A stretch of 64,000 bases of DNA from NCBI GenBank assembly GCA_004194705.1, contig SADC01001374.1, forward strand, positions 124,001-188,000, written 5' to 3'. This DNA is from Ditylenchus dipsaci. Lineage: Eukaryota; Nematoda; Chromadorea; Rhabditida; Anguinidae. Position numbers and translations under genes: made by a program. Positions 31,801 through 40,324 of this stretch are shown here, one piece after another; position 1 is the stretch's first letter; each line of letters starts with the position of its first letter. The notes under the pieces are model-generated. The model saw nothing but the letters and a program-made list of their open reading frames with translations. It ran no database searches and was not told the origin of the DNA.

Positions 31801-34800
31801 ACTACATTTGGAAGCTGAGATTGGTAAAACCCCAACTGACATGAGTTCCAACTGACATGACCCAACTGACATGAGTCCCAACTGACATGACCCAACTGAC
31901 ATGAGTCCTAACTGACATGACCCAACTGACATGAGCCCCAACTAACATTCATTGCTTAGTAATAAACAATGAAACAAAATGATTTTATTTAATGAGTTAA
32001 CAACAAAATAAGATCTAATTATAACGACAATTCAATAAAGGTTAAATTCTTCGATGTTCTCCACAGCCCTTCTTTCTTCCTCCTCCTCGTCCATCTCTTG
32101 CTCGGCAGCTGGCTCCTCTTCTATTTCTTCGTCCACAATTTTAGCTGGCCTGTTGTTGTATCCCATGAGGTATCCAATGTGCAGCAGGAAGGCTGTGAGT
32201 TGTTCTTAGAAGTTTTCGTCTTCAATTTGGTACTCCAGAATCGCTGCAAATAGCTGTTGTGCATCGGTTATCTTGGCGGTAAAACTTCGACTCGCTACAA
32301 TTGTGACTCGCTACACTTTTTGCGACTCACTACACTTTAACTTTTTGTCCATTTCACCCAAAAACATGTACTACATGTTCCCCTATCCCTTGCAATGTGG
32401 AGTGTGCTGGTCTTGGCCGCGAAGCGGCCAACAATTGGTCTGGTACAACAATCTGTACCCACATAACAATAGAAAATTCAATCTGTAGCGAGTCGCAATT
32501 GTAGCGAGTCGCAGTAGCGAGTCACAATTTGTAGCGAGTCGCAGGTCGTCCATCTTGGCGGACAGTTCAGCTGAGTCTCGTGATTGTTTCCTTGGTGACT
32601 GGCGCACATTCTTCACATCGCTCGCGTTCTCTTTCTCGGCGTGTTGCAGCTAAAACCACAAATATAACAATAAATTAAACAAGCCGAACAGGCGCCTATA
32701 CAGGCGCCTTCATAAACATCCACCTATCCGCAATTAATTTTTAATTTTTTGCGATATCGTGTCTTGAAATAAGAAATTAAAATTGACTGAGTATGAATGA
32801 ACACATAATATTTTCACAGTTTAAAGAATAGCGCGAATTTGAAATAATTTATTCGCGTTTTTTTGAAAATTTACAGGGAAGGGTTCAAATTCTGCCTGAA
32901 TTTCGCCTTATAAAAATCAATCTTTTATATTTTTACCTATTATTTTGTAATTCGTGCGGGCTGAATTTTTATTAGCTTCTTCTACGCGAAAAACTGAGTC
33001 GATTGCAAAAAAAATTAGCCGAAATGGTTAATGCTATGTGGGTTAATTTCCGTTACGAACATTTAGCGTTACGGAGAAACCGATGAAAATACTATATGTA
33101 GATTATATTGATTAAAAATAATTACTTCTTGAAAGTTGACAAATCCACTCTCCGAGAGGCGAGTCGACGCGCAAGAAATTTTAGAGCTTTCCATGATAAG
33201 ACTCTGCGGTGTTAGTTGACCTCTGCCCTTGCATTCCATAGAGAGAAAAGATATCGTTGAGAGAGAGCCATGTGTTCGTTGAACATATCATTTGACCAAA
33301 TTCACCAATTCAAAAATAATACTTGAAATACTCGATGATTTCGAATAGATTTGCAGCAATTTCTCCCAGCATATTGAACTTGAGGCGGGTATGTTGAGTA
33401 ATGTCAGTTGGGTCATGTCAGTTGGGACTCATGTCAGTTGGGTCATGTCAGTTGGGACTCATGTCAGTTGGGTCATGTCAGTTGGGACTCATGTCAGTTG
33501 GGTCATGTCAGTTGGAACTCATGTCAGTTGGGTGTCGTTCGCTGAGATTAAGAAGAATAATTATATTTGATGGAATTTAGAGACTTTCATACACAAAAAG
33601 TTTTCACGCCTAAAGTTCTAAAATGGCTGGTTAGGGGGTTAGAACGTCCAATTGAGCTAATGAAACGAGACCATCGTGTTCAGCATTAAAGATTTGTTAC
33701 GCCCAAGCAATAACTACGGTCAAGTGCGGGAGTGTTAAAGGTTCTCGCCCTTGGGAGGTAGAAAAAGAGCGGCAAGCGGTGCGGCGGGCGGCGGCTTCAA
33801 AAAAATGAGCGGCAGGCGGCGCGACGGGCGGCTGCATTAAAAAAAAACACCACCAAAAAAACAGCGGTCTAAGCCATAAAAGGGTGTAAAGGCACAAAAA
33901 ATATATAGTGATATTTCAAAGGCCCTTTAAGACATTAAATTGTCATTAATTACATCGTATGATTAAAATGGCACGTTAAGAAAAAAGGAGCGCTAGAATT
34001 GTACCGGATCAAGAAAAAGAGCGGTGGATACAGCGGCGGATCAAAAAAATGAGCGGCGAAATCAGCGACGGGTCAAAATTGCAGCGGCAAGCGGCGCCGC
34101 TCGCCGCCGCGGACGCCGCTCGTGCATGTACGGCTGTGAGTGAGAGTAAGAATGAAAAAAACGTTTTTACTCTCAGTGAGAATCTCACTGAGAGTGAAAA
34201 TCTCACTGAAAATGAGAATCTCACTGAGAATTAAGCCAAAATCAGAGCTTTTTTGAGGGTGAGAACGTTTTTTTGGCCTGTGAGTGAGAGTGATTGAAAA
34301 CAAAATTTGTCCTCACAGGCTCTGACTGAGAGTGAAGATTGAAAAAAACCCTGTGATTGAGATTCTCACTCGGAGTGAGCTCAGCAAAACACTCGAAAGC
34401 ATGGTTTAAACCTTAAAACAACATGAGAATTAGCTAATCTGTGATGAAAACTTGGTTAAGTGTACAGTTAACAATATTATTTTAAAAAACAATATTATTA
34501 GTAGACACTTGATTTTGTGTGAAACCCCATCAACCCTGCAAGACGCACAAGACTCAAGACTCGACGGTATCAAAATCTTTTGTACCAAAGCGTGCGCCTC
34601 CAAAAATGTTTTGTTAGAGATGTAAAAACTTAACTACTTCTGATTAACTTGTTTGAACTTATAAAAAAGCTATTTTTTTATTACGCAGAACTTACATTAT
34701 ACACTAAGAATGGGATAAGCAGGATGCTGATATTGTTGTACTTGGCAAATAATAAATGAGCAGCCAGATTGAACTCAGTGGTTATGAAGAAAACCATAAG

Positions 34801-35017
34801 CGCATTCGTTACATCGAAGTAGGAAGATCTTAGTGGATCAGGAACAACTAGAGATGATACAAATAGAGCCAAAAAGCAACAAGATACTAAAATTTGAGTG
34901 ACCACCACGATAATGATCCCGTACTGCAATTCAAGTTATCAAAATTAGATAGATTTATGCACATGAAAAAATTACTTTCTTCATCTGATTATGGGCAACG
35001 GTCATAGTCGCATTCAT
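28855..35017 (-). CDS. Four-pass membrane protein, family not recognised
   Basis: Four minus-strand exons join in phase without any indel: 35017-34976 (MNATMTVAHNQMKK), 34923-34696, 31612-31546 and 29051-28855. They give 177 residues. Four hydrophobic spans are clear: YGIIIVVVTQILVSCCFLAL, TNALMVFFITTEFNLAAHLL, ISILLIPFLVYNVAAVSLEL leading to LVLFSL, and EWIVIIVLIAKNLLQQYTIV, followed by a short tail VINYKAFNEPDPSSTPSSPG. Size and topology resemble LAPTM-like and DUF4728/pasiflora-like tetraspanning proteins, but I cannot choose between them and assign no function. The 51-base intron 1 is small, while introns 2 and 3 (3.1 and 2.5 kb) are filled with mobile elements and tandem arrays. A pyrimidine-rich stretch ending ACGAAAG lies just before the ATG. 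Confidence 0.75.
29091..29807. mobile_element. TTAA-type foldback MITE carrying a hAT insertion
   Basis: AGGACCACGCTCACGGTAGT at the left pairs with the complement of ACCGTGAGCATGGTCT at the right, TTAA on both sides. The interior (AAACCAAGTTGGAAATCCGTAC) is shared with 37888-38103 and 48401-48625. The element 29117-29626 is inserted near its left end. Confidence 0.82.
29117..29626. mobile_element. hAT-type MITE of GCGGGGGGAGG repeats, copy 1
   Basis: TAGGGTTGGCCTCCC at the left and GGGAGGCCAACCCTA at the right bound 510 bp of C-rich arms with a unique centre (CTTTGACTTCAGAAGTGTTT). A perfect 8-bp duplication GTCTGGTG flanks it (29109-29116, 29627-29634). Copy 2, inverted and nearly identical, is at 46464-46963. 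Gly-rich frames on it are not genes. Confidence 0.9.
29825..30740. repeat. 189-bp tandem repeat array, about four units
   Basis: GTCGAACTGGxCCGGACAAG starts units at about 30001, 30190, 30380 and 30569, a spacing of 189-190 bases. Each contains CTCAACTCAGTGGTTTTTAG and GAGCCACTTTTATAGAGAAA. The last unit grades into GCGGAACCCTCAAGTTCAAC, a sequence also seen in the array at 43020-43640. Confidence 0.85.
30750..30925. repeat. TAGGCGAGGA minisatellite
   Basis: GGATAGGCGAGGATGGGCGA-type units of 10 bases repeat about 17 times with scattered variants (GATGTGTGAG). Confidence 0.85.
32040..32660 (-). pseudogene. Coding fragment inside E3, split by a foldback
   Basis: After a GTTTTAG acceptor (about 32653) the minus strand reads LQHAEKENASDVKNVRQSPR, then KQSRDSAELSAK. 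It continues past the 32280-32551 insertion with ITDAQQLFAAILEYQIEDEN, a stop, then LTAFLLHIGYLMGYNNRPAK and an acidic end (EEPAAEQEMDEEEEERRAVE). Similar acidic tails with a xLHxIGxxxGxNxRP motif occur in the C-terminal part of some MULE proteins, but I am unsure. The in-frame stop and the insertion make it non-functional. Confidence 0.5.
32280..32551. mobile_element. Foldback of GTAGCGAGTCGCA repeats with core B inside
   Basis: CGACTCGCTACAATTGTGAC on the left and GTAGCGAGTCGCAATTGTAG on the right repeat the same unit inverted. The centre is a half core B (CCCTATCCCTTGCAATGTGG, TTGGCCGCGAAGCGGCCAA). A perfect 10-bp duplication ATCTTGGCGG flanks it (32270-32279, 32552-32561), close to the 9-10 bp expected of Mutator-type insertion. 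Confidence 0.8.
33735..34395. repeat. GCGGCAAGCGGC-rich foldback and partial GTGAGTGAGA element
   Basis: 33755-33840 and 34015-34125 repeat GAGCGGCGGGCGGC-like units around an AT-rich centre and end in a GCCGCTCGCCGCCGCGG cluster. It abuts a second copy (34130-34395) of the GTGAGTGAGA element of 12494-12796, whose right end GAGCTCAGCAAAACACT is intact and whose left end is missing, as if the GC-rich element had inserted into it. Confidence 0.5.
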
Positions 35018-35019
35018 CT

Positions 35020-35985
35020 TTGTCTTTCGTCACAAAAATTAAAAAGAAGAAGAAATCTTGGTTACAATTTAATAGCAGGCATCAAGCAAATTAAATGATT
35101 GTACACCAAAAAAATGAATGATTCACATTGAAGAACAATAGCACAAAGGATGAACATACTTACAGATCGCAGCAAAAACGACAAATACAAGATACCATAG
35201 TTAAACGGCACTACGTACTACCGAAAAAGATTCGGACCGATCTTATTCCAACCCTATTTGAATCTCATAATAATCACCACTTTTCGTGCAATTTTTCATA
35301 TCGACTTTGTTGAAAGTGAAAATGGCCATTAATCATCGAATAGTTAAAGTACCTGAAATTTTTTCGCATTCCAAAACATTTGGGGTTGGGGATGTACAAT
35401 TACGTATTATTAAGGGTTCGGGACGTACTTAGTTCCATCTCCACCCATCTCGGATTTTCTTCCATACAGTTGGCATACCGACTCTTGATGTTTCAACCTG
35501 GACCTTTTGAGTATCATCATCTCAAATAAACCGCCTAAGTACCGCCACCGAGGTGCCTGGTAGTATCACCAGGATAACTGGGTACAGTGAACTTCAAAAG
35601 TAACAAAATCTGATAAAAACGAATCAAAAGGTCAAAGGCTTGAAGATGTGGTATCATCCCAATGAGTACACATTTACGATAGGGGTTGGATAAATTAGTT
35701 GTATATATGACACATCTTTAGAAACTTTGGTGAGGGAAACACGTTTGAGCCCGTCCTAACGTACGCTGGCCTAACCTGCGCGTAAATTAAAAAAGACTAA
35801 AAATAGCTTTAAAACACTATTTCAACATATGGGGCCCAAATGAGTGTCAGCATGAAGTGATGTTTCTTATGGGATTCGAACTCTCTGACAAATTGAATGA
35901 CCCCCACAGGATTTGAACCATGTAGATGAATCTACCTGCAGATGAATTTACCGTCGCCCTAGTTGAACGAATAATAATCTGGAAT
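35020..35985. other. Gap without recognised gene
   Basis: No exon is supported here. 35745-35790 has the CTAACGTACGCTGGCCTAAC motif of the 14200-14430 element. 35515-35580 has ACCxCCTGxGTAGTACC-like short repeats. Confidence 0.4.
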
Positions 35986-35995
35986 CACTTCTGAC

Positions 35996-37228
35996 CAGTG
36001 CTGGGAACTCGTCCTCGTCTTTTGTCCACGTCCTCGTCCACGTCCTCGTCCGACTAGGACGTGACGAGTAAATTTCATAGGCAAGGACGAGGACGTGGAT
36101 TTTAAGGAAGGACGAGTCTGAAATTAAGCTAACCTCTTTAAAGCTTGGAAAAGATCTTGTATGCTTTTTTTGACAAATTTGTACATTTTGTTTGTGTTTA
36201 CAGTGGAACCTGGATAAACAGACACCCCCAAAAGTTCGTTCCCCAGCTGGGTCCGACACTTTCTTAGCCTTTTTTTTTGAATGTTTTTGTCAATTAATTT
36301 TTGACAGTCTGGTCTCAAATATCGCCAGGATGCCGATTTCGCCGATCGTTTTCAAAATCCAAAAACTTTTCACTCTAAAAAAGCAAAACCTGGATAACCG
36401 GACACCCTTTTCAGAAATAGATGTCCAGTAATCCAGGTTTTGCTTTTTTAGAGTGAAAAGTTTACGGGTTCTGGAAAACGATCAACAAAATCGGCCAAAT
36501 TGTCAAAACAGAATTGACAAAAACATTCAAAAAGAGGTCTAAAAAAGGTGTCGGACACACATGGGGAACGAACTTTTGGGGTGTCCGGTTATCCAGGTTC
36601 GACTGTATAACTTTTGTGGCATCTAGGAAACGAAGTTTGGTCTGCTTAATCGATTTTTTGAAAGAATCAATGATTTACTATATTTTGCTTTCATAAAAAC
36701 TGCAGTCGTTTATCCACCAAAGCACCACTTTTTATTCAAAACGAGGGTTTTTTGCATAATTTTTTGACTTTTTAATTTTTTTTTCAGTTTATGAGATGCA
36801 TTATTGTTCGACAAAAAATTTTGGTACTTTACTCATAATGCAATGTTTTTTCTGTGAATTTTCATGTCATTTTTGATCAAAAGAAAAAATAGAAAGCGTT
36901 AAGGTTTCCTAAAATCACACTAAAATAACCATATATGTACTGATAAACTAATAAATTTATTTTTAATTAGACAAATAAAAAATGTAAAAACAAATTTAAA
37001 CCGAAGGACTGGGAAAAATTTTTTTTATTAACTCAGTCGTTTTCATGGACGAGAAAAGACGAGGACGTGGACGAGGACGCGACTTTAAAAAGGGCAAAAA
37101 CGGGGACGAAGACGCGGACGCGATTTAAAAAAAGGCAAAGACGATGATGAGGACGCGGACGACATGTTTGAAAAGGCAAAGACGATGACGAGGACGTGGA
37201 CGAGTAATTTGGGAAATTCCCAGCACTG
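35996..37228. mobile_element. hAT-type foldback of GGACGAGGACGTGGAC repeats
   Basis: CAGTGCTGGGAACTCGTCCTC at the left and GGAAATTCCCAGCACTG at the right close 1233 bp; the arms repeat CGTCCTCGTC and GGACGAGGACG. A perfect 8-bp duplication CTTCTGAC flanks it (35988-35995, 37229-37236). A pogo-like MITE (36201-36605) is inserted. Confidence 0.88.
36201..36605. mobile_element. Pogo/Tigger-like MITE
   Basis: CAGTGGAACCTGGATAAACA at the left pairs with GGTTATCCAGGTTCGACTG at the right, TA on both sides. The internal AAAAGTTCGTTCCCCAGCTG and its inverse form a long hairpin. Same family as 47451-47697. Confidence 0.82.
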
Positions 37229-37887
37229 CTTCTGACTTAAAACTTCTGAGTGATATGACGATTGAGCACTGAGGATAGAGTAGTTAAAAAAGCAAAATCC
37301 AAGCTGACAGTATCTTTTTCAAATGTTGTCTGGACTTCTTACTACTCATCTTATAACATCAACGCATGGTTGGCATCGCTAAGTCAGGGTTTGTTAAGAC
37401 CAGTGGTGTAACGGCAGCGGGTGCCGCACCAGCAACCGATGCGGCACTGACCGGTCGGTGAAATTTCGGAAATCGGTGCCGGTGCAGGTGCAAAAAAGTT
37501 TTGGAGCCAGTGCAGGTGACGATGTTCCGAGATTTTCATGACTGGTTTACATCACAGACCAGATTTGACTGTACAAAAATAGGAACTAACGCACTTGGTA
37601 ACCCCCTAAAAGGTCGAAATTTTTCGAAAATAAAAAAATCACAAACTTTATGCCAAAATAATTTGTTATACCTTCTTCAACCAAAACAACCTATGTACTG
37701 TAACAATTTTTTTTCAACAATTATATGAACGGATACAACAACAAGACTTGGCTCAAGTAAAAGTAAAAGAGTGTAAGCAGGTGTCTTTTTTATATCATCC
37801 ATTTTTTATATCTAGGAATAAATATATTTAAAACCAACGTACAATAAAGAAAAGAAATCACTTTCAACCAAAAATAGGTTTCTTTAA

Positions 37888-38103
37888 AGGGGCATGGTCA
37901 CCTGTTACAAATTTTTTCCCGCCAATTCAAAAAATTTTCCGAATCATTGAACTTCTGTACTGATTTTTCAGCTTTGTTTCTAAAAAACTATACCTAAAAT
38001 TAAATTCTAGGCCTTGTTTTGTTAGACACCAAGCTGAAAAATCTGTACAGAAGTTCAAATTCAATCGACGGGGACAAATTCAAAAACAGCTGACCATGCC
38101 CCT
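37888..38103. mobile_element. TTAA-type foldback MITE (AGGGGCATGGTC ends)
   Basis: AGGGGCATGGTCACCTGTTA on the left pairs with CAGCTGACCATGCCCCT on the right, with a perfect TTAA on both sides. Interior AATTCTAGGCCTTGTTTTGT is shared with 48401-48625. Confidence 0.85.
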
Positions 38104-38360
38104 TTAACAATTATTATCAGCAAAAAACCAAAATTTAAAATTTTTGGACTTTTCGGGGTACCAAGTGCAATAGTTCCCAAAAATAATTCAAAAAGTGTTG
38201 TATTTTCGGATTAAAAAACCACCAGTTCAAATTTAGGAAATTCCGATGCGTAAAAAACTTTTTAACTCTTCAAGTCCTTTAAAAACATTTGAAACCTCCT
38301 GAAAGTGAAAATGCGCATTTTTATATTCAAGTGTTTCGTTTCTGTGTCGTCATATGGGAG

Positions 38361-38820
38361 CAGTGTTTCCGAAACTCAAGGTCAGACTTAAGGTAAACCT
38401 TGAGTTTAGTAAACTCAAGGTCGTTTTTCTCGATTTTTTGTAGGAAAAATGGGTCTGAATTTTTTTTTCTCTTTCCCCTGAAGTCAAAATTTTGCGCTGA
38501 ACAAAACGTACTTTTCAGAATTTTGATATCTCTTTTTAAAGGTGAGAAATAGCCATTTTTAGGCCGAGAACCACCTTGAGTTTACCTTGAGTTTAGCAGG
38601 GTCAAAGTCAAGGTAAACTAAAGGTGATTTTCGGCTAAAAACGGCTATATCTCATCTTTAAAATAAGATATCTAAAATTCTGAAAAGTACGTTTTGTTCA
38701 GCGCAAAACCTTGACTTTAGGGGATAGGGAAAAAAATTCATACATATTCCTACAAAAAATCGAGAAAAACGACCTTGAGTTCACTAAACTCAAGGTTTAC
38801 CTTGAGTTTTGAAAACACTG
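38361..38820. mobile_element. hAT-type foldback of CTCAAGGTAAACC repeats
   Basis: CAGTGTTTCCGAAACTCAAG at the left and CTTGAGTTTTGAAAACACTG at the right close 460 bp. Arms repeat CCTTGAGTTTAG/AAACTCAAGGT. A perfect 8-bp duplication TATGGGAG flanks it (38353-38360, 38821-38828). Confidence 0.88.
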
Positions 38821-39456
38821 TATGGGAGGCGGCTATGGGTAGTAATTTAGTTGCAGTTCATTATATTTTTATGAATTTCGAAAAATCAAAACCTTTTTTT
38901 ATTACATTGTAATATATCAACAATTCACAAGATTTAACAAAAAATACCCGTTTTTAGTAACAATTTTTAATTTAAAAAGACTACAAAAGAGATCATTGCT
39001 ATATTTCTTTCTTATTTTCGCCCAACATTAATCTTTGGATTTGTTATAATAGGTGGGAGATACAATTAAAGTGCAGGGATGGATGCTCTGTGTACCATTA
39101 TTGGTGTTTCTTTTGGCTGGTCTTGGAGGATGCAACATATTACTCTGTTCTTAGTCAAAACTCTAATAAAGTCTTTGTTCTCGTAGTTGGTAGCGGTAGT
39201 CTAAAATCTTTTTCTTATTAAAAGACATTTAAATCAAAGGGCAAAGTCCCTTTTTCATGCCGTATGCGGGCATGTGCACGAATTTTGAAGTCATTTTCAG
39301 ACAATTTATTTTGTCATGAAAAGTATAGAAGAAGAGAGTTTTAATTACAAACAAATTATTAACGATTGTAGGTGATCTTAGAAGAATTTGGCTATATTAT
39401 CGACCATGTGGCCGGAATTAGATTAGCCTTTCTCAACCTAACTCAAAAAAAGTTTA

Positions 39457-39707
39457 CCGTATTTTCTCTATTCAACAGGCCGGCCCGTTTATTTTTCAAC
39501 CCCTTAAAAGCGGAAAAATTTGAGGCCGATCTTCAAATTTTCGGGTGCTTAACCAAAATTTAGAAAGATGAAATAGTAAAGCTCGTGGGAGTTAAGAAAA
39601 CGCGAAAAAACAGATTCGAAAGATATTTACTCTTGGCTGAGATGTAGGTTCTTAAAGTCGAGGCGGCCTGTTTGTTAAGGAGGGCCCGTTTAATAGAGAT
39701 AATACGG
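39457..39707. mobile_element. Foldback MITE, CCGTATTT family, copy 3
   Basis: CCGTATTTTCTCTATTCAAC pairs with GTTTAATAGAGATAATACGG, TA on both sides. Its right end lies 52 bases beyond the cadherin stop codon, so it may sit in that gene's 3' untranslated region. Confidence 0.78.
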
Positions 39708-39759
39708 TATTTGTATTACTCCGATCGTCCTTCTTTTTTGTCTTTAGTCACTGCAAAAT

Positions 39760-40324
39760 TTACCAATGTTGTTGAGTGTCTTGGATTTCTAGAATCGATA
39801 ATGGTTGATGACCAGTAGCAGGCCGAATCCTCTCTTCTGCTGCTGATTGGTGGTTCAAAATATGCTGTTGTTGCTGAAATACTCAACACCTGCGAGCCAT
39901 TTGGCTAAATGAATTTTTGGTAAAGGCATGCAATAAAGTTTAGCGTATTACATTTGGAAAATCGCTAATTCTGCTGGTCTTCACCTGAGCATATCCGCCC
40001 ATTTCAGAACAAGAAGATGGAAAGGAAGAAAATAAAGAACTCATAGAGTTCACAATGTATGGCTGACTAATTGGCTGCGAGTCCGGTAAGTTGCCCCTCT
40101 TATCACTGGTTAATTTTGTAATCCGTCTTCTATGCAGCAAGTAAGCCAGTAGTAACAGAATCAAAAGGAAAAGAATAATAGCAGAAGGGAACATAATAAT
40201 GTGTTAGCTGGTTGTGAATATTGTTGCAGTAAATGCAGTCTATGCCCTTGTCACCACACACAGACTTGGCTGAGCAGCCTACCAGCACTTTTCCTGAGCT
40301 GATAGAGTCCAGGCTGAGAAACTC
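39760..40324 (-). CDS. Cadherin gene, exons 30-31: juxtamembrane cysteines, membrane span and cytoplasmic tail
   Basis: Exon 30 (40324-39952) reads EFLSLDSISSGKVLVGCSAK, SVCGDKGIDCIYCNN, then after one frame correction near 40215 the membrane span MFPSAIILFLLILLLLAYLL with a basic stop-transfer HRRRITK. The tail continues SDKRGNLPDSQPISQPY and MGGYAQVKTSRISDFPN. Exon 31 (39873-39760) joins in phase 0: QQQHILNHQSAAEERIRPAT...LEIQDTQQHW and stop. The tail is about 100 residues, with no recognisable catenin motif. An AATAAA on the minus strand near 39310 may be the polyadenylation signal. Confidence 0.85.

Larger units (their letters stand above)
31830..33533. mobile_element. Array-flanked element E3 (inverted CAACTGACATGA arrays)
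   Basis: The left array (31830-31948) repeats CCAACTGACATGA about eight times. The right array (33401-33530) is the inverse TCATGTCAGTTGGG, about nine times. The 1.7-kb span holds a coding-like minus-strand fragment (next entry) and a nested foldback. The layout is the same as E1 and E2, so it is probably a MULE or a MULE carrying a captured gene piece. No transposase core motif is visible. Confidence 0.65.

Noticed and set aside
38976..39200. Signal-peptide-like frame (MLCVPLLVFLLAGLGG)
   Set aside because: It closes after about 25 codons, has no splice donor in frame and lies close to the cadherin 3' end on the opposite strand.
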